Assembly (NCBI GenBank): GCA_018780035.1
Contig: JADMKE010000016.1
Span: 479,495 to 543,494 of the forward strand
From: Candidatus Sericytochromatia bacterium
GTDB taxonomy: Bacteria; Cyanobacteriota; Sericytochromatia; UBA7694
Direction of reading: 5' to 3'
Length of the DNA stretch: 64,000 nt
The position numbers and the translations under genes were made by a program. A model generated the notes under the pieces. That model was not told where the DNA came from. It saw nothing but the letters and a program-made list of their open reading frames with translations, and searched no databases. The stretch's first letter is position 1, and each line of letters opens with the position of its first letter. Shown piece after piece: positions 49,631 to 58,037 of this stretch.

Positions 49631-50476
49631 CTAGCTCTCAGCTTTGCCCAACAAGAGTCCATACAGCTCATTGCGGCTGAGCCCAAAGCGCTCCTGTAGC
49701 GTCTCTTGCACTTCTTTTTTGTTCAGGCCCAGGGCCTGCAATTCCCGCCAGGCAGTTTGCACGCTTTCGCTGTCGGCCACTTCAGCGGGTGCCTCCAGCT
49801 CTTCTGCTGGGGCGATCACCAGCGTGATCTCCCCGCGGGGCGGGTGATGGGCAAAATAGGCCCGCAATTCGGGCAGGGGAAAGCGAATCACCTCTTCGTG
49901 GATTTTGGTCAATTCGCGGCAGACGGCCACTTCGCGGTTGCCGAGCACCGCTTCGAGATCGGCCAGGGTGGAGCTGAGCCGGTGGGGCGATTCAAAGCAG
50001 ATCAGTGGCAGAGCCAAGCGGCTGTATTGCTCCAGCAGTTCCAAGCGCTGTTTTGAGGCCCGTGGCAAGAAGCCAATAAAGCCAAAGCCTGTGCCCGAAG
50101 CCATTCCCGACAGCAGCAGCGCGGTGGTGACAGCTGAGGGGCCGGGCAAAACCGTGACCGGGTAACCCTGTTCGCGCACGGCTTTGATCAGCTCTGCACC
50201 GGGGTCTGAAACCGCAGGCAGGCCCGCATCGCTGACCAGGGCCAAAGATGCCCCGCCTGCTAGCTCAGCCAGCAGGGCGGGGATCTGCTCATACTCGTTG
50301 TGCTCGTGCAAAGAGCGCAAGGGTGTGTTGATCTCAAAATGGGTGAGCAATTTGCGCGTGTGGCGCGTGTCTTCTGCCAGAATCAGATCCACCTCTTTGA
50401 GCGCACCGAGCACCCGCAGGGTAATATCCTGCAGATTGCCAATCGGCGTGGCGCAGACGTACAGGCCGCTTTGCAT
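49631..50476 (-). CDS. rsmI: 16S rRNA (cytidine1402-2'-O)-methyltransferase
   Basis: 281 residues. RsmI methylates the ribose of C1402 in the ribosomal decoding centre using SAM. Tetrapyrrole-methylase-fold signatures: LYVCATPIGNLQDITLRVL, LILAEDTRHTRKLLTHF, LVSDAGLPAVSDPGAELI, VTVLPGPSAVTTALLLSGM and ICFESPHRLSSTL. It starts one base into the stop of the methionine aminopeptidase gene (TGATG), so the two are coupled. Confidence 0.95.
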   Translation of the reverse strand: MQSGLYVCATPIGNLQDITLRVLGALKEVDLILAEDTRHTRKLLTHFEINTPLRSLHEHNEYEQIPALLAELAGGASLALVSDAGLPAVSDPGAELIKAVREQGYPVTVLPGPSAVTTALLLSGMASGTGFGFIGFLPRASKQRLELLEQYSRLALPLICFESPHRLSSTLADLEAVLGNREVAVCRELTKIHEEVIRFPLPELRAYFAHHPPRGEITLVIAPAEELEAPAEVADSESVQTAWRELQALGLNKKEVQETLQERFGLSRNELYGLLLGKAES

Positions 50477-51228
50477 CAGTTGGAGAGGGTCAGAATTTCT
50501 GCGCCAGTGTCGGTCACGACCAGGGTGTGTTCAAACTGAGCTGAGATCTTGCCGTCGTTGGTGATCGCCGTCCAGCCATCGGAGAGCACGTGCAGGTCTG
50601 GTTTGCCGAGGTTGATCATGGGTTCGATCGTAAAGGTCATGCCTTTGCGGATTTTGGGGCCTTTGCCAGGGTTGCCATAGTGAGGAATCGAAGGGGCTTC
50701 GTGGAAGCCGCGGCCAATCCCGTGGCCTGTAAATTCCCGCACCACGCCATAACCTTCAGCTTCAGCACGGGTTTGGATCAAATGGCCAATATCTCCAACA
50801 TGCATGCCGGGTTTGACAATGCCAATCGCCTCGTGTAAGACCTTTTCGGTGAATTCCACCAATTTGCGGGCCTCCTCAGAGGGGGTGCCGACATAATAGG
50901 TGCGGTTGGTATCGCCGTGAAAGCCTTCGAGCAAGGCGGTGACATCGACATTGACGATATCCCCGTCTTTGAGAATGTGTTTTTTATCTGGGATACCGTG
51001 GCAGACAACATCGTTGACCGAGGTGCAGATGCTCTTGGGAAAGCCCTTGTAATTCAAGGGCGCGGGGTAGGCACCGTGGGAGACAATGAAATCGTGGCAG
51101 AGGGTATTGAGTTCTTCGGTTGAGACGCCGGGTTTGATATGTTCGGCGATCATGTCCAGGGTTTGGGCCGCAAGTCGGCCGCTTTTGCGCATCAATTCAA
51201 TTTCGCGCGCGCTTTTAATCGTGATCAT
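50476..51228 (-). CDS. map: Methionine aminopeptidase, type I
   Basis: 250 residues from ATG 51228, preceded by GAAGGAA; an upstream in-frame ATG (51294) lies in the terminator region and is rejected. It removes the initiator Met from nascent proteins. Metal and active-site segments: NDVVCHGIPDKK, DGDIVNVDVTALLEGFHGDT (two Asp), EFTGHGIGRGFHEAPSIPHY, FTIEPMIN and FEHTLVVT (Glu). No N-terminal zinc-finger extension. It precedes rsmI in the same transcript. Confidence 0.96.
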   Translation of the reverse strand: MITIKSAREIELMRKSGRLAAQTLDMIAEHIKPGVSTEELNTLCHDFIVSHGAYPAPLNYKGFPKSICTSVNDVVCHGIPDKKHILKDGDIVNVDVTALLEGFHGDTNRTYYVGTPSEEARKLVEFTEKVLHEAIGIVKPGMHVGDIGHLIQTRAEAEGYGVVREFTGHGIGRGFHEAPSIPHYGNPGKGPKIRKGMTFTIEPMINLGKPDLHVLSDGWTAITNDGKISAQFEHTLVVTDTGAEILTLSN

Positions 51229-51294
51229 GGCAGGTGATTCCTTCTGTTTGAGTCTGTCATCAATATACCACCCTTCGGCTCCGCTCAGGGCCAA

Positions 51295-51325
51295 GAAAAA
51301 AGGAGAGCCGAAGCTCTCCCTTTTT
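51295..51325 (-). terminator. Terminator between the carboxypeptidase and map genes
   Basis: GGAGAGC, loop CGAA and GCTCTCC form a 7-bp perfect stem with A/T tracts on both sides. On the minus strand it ends in TTTTTTC and so terminates the carboxypeptidase gene; on the plus strand CTTTTT follows too. Confidence 0.88.
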
Positions 51326-51345
51326 AGGAGGGGGTGACGTAATTT

Positions 51346-52659
51346 TTAGCGACCGAGTTTGCCGGCGCTATCAATCAGATACAGCGCAGCTTCGCGGTTC
51401 TCATTCCAAAACTGGGCCACACGGGAGTAGGGGGGATCAAAGCCGTCGCCCCAACTGCCAATTTCGGTCGTGAACGACATCAGGCCGAGTTCACCAAAGG
51501 TGAAGTCATCGGTAATCCCTGAGGCGACATACAAATCTGCGGCCTGTTGGGGGGTGTAACCGGTCAACTGACCCAGTTTGGTGCCCATTTCCACCAATTT
51601 GGGGTTATTGACCCGCTGTTTGGTGTAGCCCCAGGGCCAGAGGATCAAATTGCTGAAGCTGTGGTAGCTCATCATGATCTTCAGATTCGGACGGGCTTTA
51701 ACAAAATCCCGGACGGCCTGGGTTTCGGGCTCGGAGAAAGGCGCTTTACCCATATAGGTGTCGCTGCTGGGAGAGTTGGATGAACCGCCGGTATTCCATT
51801 TGTGGCCGTAGTTGCGGTTCAAGTCGACGCCGCGATAGCGGTTGCCGTCGTTTTTGTTCATGTTTTTGCGCCAGTTGGCGCCTTTTTCGGCTTCGACATG
51901 GCCATCGGGATTGACCATGGGCACAATCCAGACATCGCGGGTATTGAGCAATTCGGTGATGCGGGGATCTTTACCGTAGCCTTCGAGCAGGTGTTTGATC
52001 AGGATCAGTGGAATTTCAACCGTGACCAATTCGCGGGCGTGGTGATTGCCAAAGAAGACGATGCCGGGTTTCTGGCTGCCGTCGCCAGGGCCTGTGATAT
52101 TCAGGGCCCAGAGATCGCGATTGCCTTCGCCGTTGACTTTCTGCCAGGTATCACCCACATCGTGCAATTTGGCCAATTGGGGGTATTGCTGAGCAACTTG
52201 GCGCAATTCGGCCAGCATTTCATCGTAGGTGTGGTACTGGGGATCAAAGTCGTTTTTGGCGCTGATACCGCGTTCGGGGCTGATCAGAGAAAAGTTCAAA
52301 CGGCTCATTTGCAGACGTTGAAAAACCTCTTCGTTGACCTGACCCATGATGTATTTGGGGGTCACCATCCAGATGTCCATGCCGAGTTCAGCCAATTGAC
52401 TGGCCTGGGCGTTGTTCTGGTAAGCCACCTTGACAATACTGTTGCCAGTGCGGGCCAGGGGACGCCGGGAGACAAAAGAATTTTGGAAAGTGGGCTCAAA
52501 ATTGGCCATGGTGGACAATTGGGGCGCTGAATTGGCGCGAACATTGGCGTTATTGGCTGGAGCGAAGCCCTGAGGGGCGGCATTACAACCGATTAAGAGC
52601 GCCAAAGAAGCGAGGGCCAAAGAAACGAGGCCGGAGCGGGTCGAATTGTGCTGTGACAT
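51346..52659 (-). CDS. Zinc carboxypeptidase (peptidase M14) lipoprotein
   Basis: 437 residues. Lipobox LLIGC near residue 23. Zinc ligands are in FFGNHHARELVTVEIP (HxxE) and MMSYHSFSNLILWPWGY (His). Substrate-binding Arg/Asn occur in GVDLNRNYGHKWN, and the catalytic Glu is in FTTEIGSWGDGFDPP. A prodomain-like region (about 30-110) precedes the catalytic core. It is expected to cleave C-terminal residues from peptides at the cell surface or periplasm. The ATG at 52659 gives a proper signal; an in-frame TTG four codons earlier is rejected. A terminator follows. Confidence 0.93.
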   Translation of the reverse strand: MSQHNSTRSGLVSLALASLALLIGCNAAPQGFAPANNANVRANSAPQLSTMANFEPTFQNSFVSRRPLARTGNSIVKVAYQNNAQASQLAELGMDIWMVTPKYIMGQVNEEVFQRLQMSRLNFSLISPERGISAKNDFDPQYHTYDEMLAELRQVAQQYPQLAKLHDVGDTWQKVNGEGNRDLWALNITGPGDGSQKPGIVFFGNHHARELVTVEIPLILIKHLLEGYGKDPRITELLNTRDVWIVPMVNPDGHVEAEKGANWRKNMNKNDGNRYRGVDLNRNYGHKWNTGGSSNSPSSDTYMGKAPFSEPETQAVRDFVKARPNLKIMMSYHSFSNLILWPWGYTKQRVNNPKLVEMGTKLGQLTGYTPQQAADLYVASGITDDFTFGELGLMSFTTEIGSWGDGFDPPYSRVAQFWNENREAALYLIDSAGKLGR

Positions 52660-52763
52660 GGGGATAACCAAACCTCAATGAAAATTAAGTAAATCTTATC
52701 ACAAAATTAAGAAAAGATAAAGGGGGGGGCGGAGAATTTGTTTTGAAATGAGGGTGGGGAAGG

Positions 52764-52835
52764 TGGGCGATAGAGGACTCGAACCTCTAACCTCCTCGGT
52801 GTAAACGAGATGCTCTACCATTGAGCTAACCGCCC
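52764..52835 (-). tRNA. tRNA-Val (anticodon TAC)
   Basis: On the minus strand the acceptor GGGCGGT pairs with ATCGCCC, with discriminator A. D arm GCTC...GAGC; anticodon stem TCTCG/CGAGG with loop TTTACAC (anticodon TAC); T arm AGAGG-TTCGAGT-CCTCT. CCA is not encoded. Confidence 0.94.
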
Positions 52836-53042
52836 GAAAAATGTCATGACTGACAATTGAGAATCATTCTACCTGTTTCAGGGCTTTGTCGCAAGGGTTT
52901 TTGCTGAGTCCTTTGCATGCGAGCGGGGTCACATTTTGGATGTGTTGGCCCTGCTGGTTGATTCCCCAAGCGAGGCGTATACTACCCAAAGCATGTCTCA
53001 CAGGGGTTTTCAATCTTTTACAATTATGATGGGAGTATTTTT

Positions 53043-53945
53043 ATGGCTAAACACAATTTGCAATTGACCTTTTTTGCCGCTCTGATTCTGACTGCGGGTG
53101 TGGCAGGGCCAGCTTTGGCTCAGTTTCCGCAATTGCCGATCAAATTGCCGGGTGGGGTCTCTCCCCAAGACACGCGTAAAATGCAGAGCCTGGATCGCAA
53201 TATTGAGGAGACCCGTGCCAAAATCCAGACCTGGGAAACCTATCTGGCGGCTGTGGCAGCATCGCCTCGCAAGGTTTTGGAGCGGGTCGGCACCCCACCC
53301 AGTTACGACGATTTGCGCCGCTGGACCTTTACCCCGCCTTGGCCCGAAATGAAGAGCCACCCCCAATATGGGCCTGTCTCTGAGCAGATCAAAGCCCTGC
53401 GCTCACGGGTGGCCCGAATTGGTCTCTATGTCGGCGAGTGGCGTACCTGGGAATACGATGCCAAAACGGTCTCCGCTGAACAACTCAAATATGTCGACTC
53501 AATTGAAGACAAGTTTAACGGTATGCGCGGTAGCAGTGGGGTTTCTGAAAAAACCGATCAGAACCTCAAATTTATCGCAGATGTGTTTAAGCGCCCCGAA
53601 ATGGACAAAGACCCCGTGTTGCAATACTTCCGCGATGAAGTGGCCAAGCCCCAGTGGGAAGGGGTCCGCTGGCGCCATGCTGTGGTGAAGATCAATTACC
53701 TCGAAGGCGCCCAAAAAAGCCTGCGCGACGATTTTGATCGCTCCTGGAAAAACTGTGCCAAGCAGTGCAAAGAGCGCATTTGGGGGGAGACCAAACGGCT
53801 GGTGACATATATCGACGAGGTCAAAGCCGCAGGTTTTGTGCTCAAAGACCACACCATTATGTCAGACCCGCGTGAGCCCCTCTCTGCGACCTGGAATCTG
53901 GAGCAACTCAAAGCCGAGCTGGGCAAGATACTCAAAGCCAAATAG
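53043..53945 (+). CDS. Exported hypothetical protein
   Basis: 300 residues. A clear signal peptide (LTFFAALILTAGVAGPALAQ, cleavage after ALA) precedes a helical, charged mature protein with many Trp, Arg and Lys residues. A conserved-looking Cys pair lies in NCAKQCKERIW. I recognise no family. GGGAG lies 8 bases before the ATG. It ends 40 bases before tRNA-Arg on the same strand. Not obviously an enzyme; a periplasmic structural or binding role is possible. Confidence 0.65.
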   Translation: MAKHNLQLTFFAALILTAGVAGPALAQFPQLPIKLPGGVSPQDTRKMQSLDRNIEETRAKIQTWETYLAAVAASPRKVLERVGTPPSYDDLRRWTFTPPWPEMKSHPQYGPVSEQIKALRSRVARIGLYVGEWRTWEYDAKTVSAEQLKYVDSIEDKFNGMRGSSGVSEKTDQNLKFIADVFKRPEMDKDPVLQYFRDEVAKPQWEGVRWRHAVVKINYLEGAQKSLRDDFDRSWKNCAKQCKERIWGETKRLVTYIDEVKAAGFVLKDHTIMSDPREPLSATWNLEQLKAELGKILKAK

Positions 53946-53985
53946 CTTGTGTTAGAATGACAAAACGTGAAGTCATTCACAAAAC

Positions 53986-54058
53986 GTGCTTGTAGCTCAG
54001 TGGATAGAGCACCGGCCTCCGAAGCCGGGTGTCGCAGGTTCGACTCCTGCCAGGCACG
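53986..54058 (+). tRNA. tRNA-Arg (anticodon CCG)
   Basis: The acceptor GTGCTTG pairs with CAGGCAC (one T-G pair), with discriminator G. D arm GCTC...GAGC; anticodon stem CCGGC/GCCGG with loop CTCCGAA (anticodon CCG); T arm GCAGG-TTCGACT-CCTGC. CCA is not encoded. Confidence 0.94.
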
Positions 54059-54095
54059 CTTTTGTCTTTTTTGCCCTGTCTTGAATTTGTCGGCT

Positions 54096-54680
54096 TTAGC
54101 TTTGAGGCAAAAGCCGCAAACTTAAAGCCGAGGCCCTGAAGACTTCTGCCCATTGGGAATAGTCCTTGGCCTGGCAGAGATAGGTCAGCAAAAATCCCCC
54201 GCTGTCGCGTCCGGGAATAAAATACTGCTGCATGGCGAGGGTTTGACCCTGAAGCTGAAAACGCCCACTGAGCAGATAGATCTGGCGTTTATCTGGCAGT
54301 TCAATCAGCTCAGACTGGAGCGTTTCCCAGCCTGCAAACAATTTGTGATAGCCTTTGGGCATGTGTTCAGGCAGTTCACTTAAGGCAATCGGGGGCATCG
54401 GCTGCAGGGAGAGGGTGAGTTCGAGATTTGACTCACTGTGATTGGGGCCCAGCAATTTGAAGACGGCTTGGGGAAACGGTCGATTGGCATCAGTGAGCAT
54501 TTCTTCGCTCCAACCGGGTGGGGGAACCAAGGCAAAGCCATGGGCTTCTACCCGAATTTCGGAACCCATGCTCTCAGTACCTGAATACGCCTCTTGGGGG
54601 GTTGCTGTTGTGCTGGCTGCGCTGCCGAGCCAACTCCCAAGTAAAAGCAGGATTAAAGCAAGCCCAGTTCCGTGCCTCAC
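54096..54680 (-). CDS. Exported hypothetical protein (DcrB/PsbP-like suspected)
   Basis: 194 residues from GTG 54680, whose GTGA overlaps the glgP stop. This start gives a compact signal peptide (GTGLALILLLLGSWLGSAAS). An ATG at 54704 is an alternative that overlaps glgP by 28 bp. The mature part reads GFALVPPPGWSEEML and NLELTLSLQPMP, then a central strand-rich region. That resembles the DcrB/PsbP-like fold of small exported proteins, a weak resemblance. It is the last gene of the response regulator-glgP operon. Confidence 0.6.
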   Translation of the reverse strand: MRHGTGLALILLLLGSWLGSAASTTATPQEAYSGTESMGSEIRVEAHGFALVPPPGWSEEMLTDANRPFPQAVFKLLGPNHSESNLELTLSLQPMPPIALSELPEHMPKGYHKLFAGWETLQSELIELPDKRQIYLLSGRFQLQGQTLAMQQYFIPGRDSGGFLLTYLCQAKDYSQWAEVFRASALSLRLLPQS

Positions 54681-57136
54681 GCCAAAACCGGTGAGATTTG
54701 CCAAATCTCTTTGGCGTATTCGCTGATGGTGCGATCACTTGAAAATTTGCCGATCCGTGCCACGTTGAGAATCGCTTTGCGGGCCCAGTCTTCACGCTTG
54801 AGGTAGTTTTGCCCCACCTGTTCTTGGGCGGCAATGTAGGCAGGGAAATCCGCCAGATGGAAATACGTATCCTGGGTCGTGAGAGATTCAAACAGCCACT
54901 CAAAAATGCCAGGCTCTTCGGCGCAAAAACGGGTCGAATTAAACGTGTCAATCACGCGTTTGACTGCCGGATCTTGGTAATAGACCCAGGGATCGTAGCT
55001 GTCTTTTTCGCGCATGGCTTGAATCTCTTCGGCTCTAAGGCCAAAGATAAAGATATTGTCGTCGCCGACCTCTTCGCCAATTTCAATATTGGCCCCATCG
55101 AGGGTGCCAATGGTCAGCGCGCCATTCATGGCGAATTTCATATTGCCCGTACCCGAGGCCTCTTTGCCAGCGGTGGAGATCTGTTCACTTAAATCTGCGG
55201 CAGGAATGATCTTCTCGGCCAGGGAGACACGGTAATCGGGGATAAAGACCAGTTTGAGCTGATCGCCCACACGTTTATCGGTATTGATCACTGCGCCGAC
55301 TTGGTTGATCAGGCGGATGATCTGTTTGGCTGCCCAATAACCTGGCGCAGCTTTGCCTGCGAAGATATAGGTGCGGGGCACGGTCAGCTCTTTGCCCTCT
55401 TCGACGATGGTTAAATATTCATGAACCACGTGCATCAGGCAGAGCAATTGGCGTTTGTATTCGTGCATGCGTTTGATCTGCACATCGAAAAGTGAGTCGG
55501 GATCCACCAGATAGTGGGTGGTCTCTTCGATCACGCGGGCCAAGCGGCTTTTATTTGCGCGTTTGATGCGCATAAACTCACTTTGAAAGGCACTGTCTGT
55601 GGCAAGGGGCTCCAATTGACGCAATTGGTCGAGATCGGAGATCCAGCCACTGCCAATTTTTTCGCTGATCAGCCCTGAAAGCAGGGGATTGGCTTTGAGC
55701 AGCCAGCGCCGGGGGGTGACCCCGTTGGTTTTGTTGTTGAATTTTTCCGGCCAGAGTTGATAGAACTCAGGCACGAGTTGAGCTTTGATCAGTTCGGTGT
55801 GCAGGGCCGAAACGCCGTTGACTGAGTGGCTGCCGAGAATCGCCAAATGGGCCATGCGGACCTGTTTGTATTCACCTTCGCCTTCAAACAGTGAGACTTT
55901 TTGCGCTTTGAGCTTATCACCCGGCCATTGCAACTCTATCTGCTGCATAAAGCGGCGTTCGATTTCACGCATCAATTGCAAGTGGCGGGGCAAGACTTTG
56001 GCCATCAGGTTCACAGGCCATTTTTCCAGGGCTTCGGGCATCAGGGTGTGGTTGGTATACGCCAAGGTCGAGCGGGTGATATCCCAGGCTTTGTCCCAGG
56101 GCAATTGCTGTTCATCTACCAGCAGACGCATCAACTCGGCCACGGCCAGAGCGGGGTGGGTGTCGTTGAGCTGAATCGCTGCTTTGCTGTGTAAATTGCG
56201 CAGATCGCTGTGTTGCTTGAGGTGGGTGTTGACAATGTCTTGCAAAGCGCAGGCCACCAAAAAATACTCCTGCAGCAGGCGCAGTTCTTTGCCCGCTTCG
56301 ATGGAGTCGGAGGGGTAAAGCACCTTGGAAATGGTTTCGGTGGCAATTTTCTGCTCGACAGCGCGGATATAGTCGCCCTGGTTGAAGATTTGCATGTCAA
56401 ATTCGTGGGACGAGCGCGCACTGAATAGGCGCAAGAAGTTCACACTCTGGCCACCGTAACCCACAATTGGGATATCGTGGGGCACGCCAATGAGCACGCG
56501 CCAATTGACCCACATTGGGTTGTAGTCACCCTGGGCATCTGCGGCATGTTCGACCCGACCATAGACCGGAATCAGGCAGGCCTGGCTGCGGCGCTCGATC
56601 TCCCAGGGGGTACCCTCTTCGAGCCAATGATCGGGTTTTTCTTCTTGGCAATGGTTGTGGATTTCCTGTTTAAACAGGCCAAATTCGTAATTGATGCCAT
56701 AGCCAAAACCAGGCAGATTCAAACTTGCCATCGAATCCAAAAAGCAGGCCGCCAAACGCCCCAAACCGCCATTGCCCAGGGCGGCATCGGGTTCGTAATC
56801 GCAGATTTCACGCAGATCGACGCCCAAATTGTGCAGGGCCAAGCGGGTCGGTTCGAGAATATTCAAATTGTAGAGGTTGTTCTCCAAAAACTGGCCCATT
56901 AAAAATTCCATTGAGAGGTAATAGAGCCGTTTGGCCTGGGCATTTTCGTAGCGTTTTTCGGTTTCGAGCATGCGTTCGACCAGCCGGTCGCGCACGGCCA
57001 ACGAGGTGGCTTGGTAGAGATCGCCACGGGAGAGATTGTCGAGGCGGCTGGCGAGTTGGTAGCGAATATGCCTACAAATCGCAGATTCCAGGGCCTCAGG
57101 GGTGTTTTCGAGATGCTGATGATCCCATTTCTTCAT
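54677..57136 (-). CDS. glgP: Glycogen/starch phosphorylase
   Basis: 819 residues, matching the family. It releases glucose 1-phosphate from alpha-1,4-glucans with phosphate and pyridoxal phosphate. The PLP-lysine motif is EASGTGNMKFAMNGALTIGT. Other blocks: ALGNGGLGRLAACFLDSMA, YGINYEFGLFKQEI, QLNDTHPALAVAELMRLLVD, KTNGVTPRRWL and VDPDSLFDVQIKRMHEYKRQ. AAGGAA precedes the ATG. It lies 30 bp after the response regulator gene on the same strand, so it is likely co-expressed with that regulator. Confidence 0.98.
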   Translation of the reverse strand: MKKWDHQHLENTPEALESAICRHIRYQLASRLDNLSRGDLYQATSLAVRDRLVERMLETEKRYENAQAKRLYYLSMEFLMGQFLENNLYNLNILEPTRLALHNLGVDLREICDYEPDAALGNGGLGRLAACFLDSMASLNLPGFGYGINYEFGLFKQEIHNHCQEEKPDHWLEEGTPWEIERRSQACLIPVYGRVEHAADAQGDYNPMWVNWRVLIGVPHDIPIVGYGGQSVNFLRLFSARSSHEFDMQIFNQGDYIRAVEQKIATETISKVLYPSDSIEAGKELRLLQEYFLVACALQDIVNTHLKQHSDLRNLHSKAAIQLNDTHPALAVAELMRLLVDEQQLPWDKAWDITRSTLAYTNHTLMPEALEKWPVNLMAKVLPRHLQLMREIERRFMQQIELQWPGDKLKAQKVSLFEGEGEYKQVRMAHLAILGSHSVNGVSALHTELIKAQLVPEFYQLWPEKFNNKTNGVTPRRWLLKANPLLSGLISEKIGSGWISDLDQLRQLEPLATDSAFQSEFMRIKRANKSRLARVIEETTHYLVDPDSLFDVQIKRMHEYKRQLLCLMHVVHEYLTIVEEGKELTVPRTYIFAGKAAPGYWAAKQIIRLINQVGAVINTDKRVGDQLKLVFIPDYRVSLAEKIIPAADLSEQISTAGKEASGTGNMKFAMNGALTIGTLDGANIEIGEEVGDDNIFIFGLRAEEIQAMREKDSYDPWVYYQDPAVKRVIDTFNSTRFCAEEPGIFEWLFESLTTQDTYFHLADFPAYIAAQEQVGQNYLKREDWARKAILNVARIGKFSSDRTISEYAKEIWQISPVLA

Positions 57137-57166
57137 AGAATGTTCCTTGCAATGCTGAATCAGTTG

Positions 57167-57904
57167 TTATTTGAAGGTGTGAATGGGGGGCTCATCGCTA
57201 CAATTGAGGCGATAGCCCACACCATAGAGGGTTTCCAGAAATGGCGAGATTTCACCATGTTCTTCGACCACTGTTTGCAGTTTTTTGCGCAGACGCATAA
57301 TAAAATTATCCACTGTGCGGGTGGTGCCTGTATTTTTGTAATTCCAGACTGTGTTTAATAAAAAATCACGGTCCAATACCTGATCGGCATATTCACAAAA
57401 AATGCGCAAAAGCTTAAATTCGGTGCGTGAGAGTTTGATCGGCGTTTTGCGGTAATCGGCCTGCCAGCTTTTAAAGTGCAGGCTCAAATCACTGACGCTG
57501 ATGCCCTCTGCCACAGGGGCAGAATTTTTGCCGTGTAAGGCCTCTTGGCGGCGCAGTGCGGCCTGAATCCGGGCGATCAGTTCAAGCCGATCAAAGGGCT
57601 TGGTGATATAGTCATCGGCACCGCTGTCGAGGCCTTTGACTTTGTTTTCGACCTGCATGCGCGCCGTGAGCATCAGAATCGGAACCAGTGGATCGCGACT
57701 GCGAATTTGCTGGCAAACCTGAAATCCATCCAATTTGGGCATCATCACATCCAGCAAAACCAAGTCGGGTGTGCTCTGTTGAAACATGTCCAAAGCCTGC
57801 TCACCGTTACTCGTCAGGATGGTTTCATGATCCTGGCTGCGCAAGACCTTATCGATGAACTGCAAGATAAACGCGTCATCATCTGCTACAAGAATACGTG
57901 CCAT
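57167..57904 (-). CDS. OmpR/PhoB-family response regulator
   Basis: 245 residues. Receiver domain: acidic pocket [10 protein letters not shown], phospho-acceptor Asp in [14 protein letters not shown], Thr in ILMLTARM, and Lys in [13 protein letters not shown]. The C-terminal winged helix includes [26 protein letters not shown] and [15 protein letters not shown], ending GVGYRLN. It is a DNA-binding transcription factor activated by phosphorylation. No sensor kinase is encoded nearby. It shares an operon with glgP and may respond to energy or carbon state (inference). Confidence 0.93.
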   Translation of the reverse strand: MARILVADDDAFILQFIDKVLRSQDHETILTSNGEQALDMFQQSTPDLVLLDVMMPKLDGFQVCQQIRSRDPLVPILMLTARMQVENKVKGLDSGADDYITKPFDRLELIARIQAALRRQEALHGKNSAPVAEGISVSDLSLHFKSWQADYRKTPIKLSRTEFKLLRIFCEYADQVLDRDFLLNTVWNYKNTGTTRTVDNFIMRLRKKLQTVVEEHGEISPFLETLYGVGYRLNCSDEPPIHTFK

Positions 57905-58037
57905 TAACTATGACTACCCTCAAAGATTAAATTCAATTATACCTGTTTTTGAATCACTTCGCTGTGCTTTCGGGCCGGATGTCCCCGGAGGGGTGTATCA
58001 TGAGTCTGTACTCTTTATAACCAGAAAGGAACGCTTC

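Noticed and set aside
57855..58037. N-terminal extension of aconitase
   Set aside because: It overlaps the divergent response regulator gene and promoter region, while ATG 58038 has AAAGGA and matches the AcnA N-terminus.
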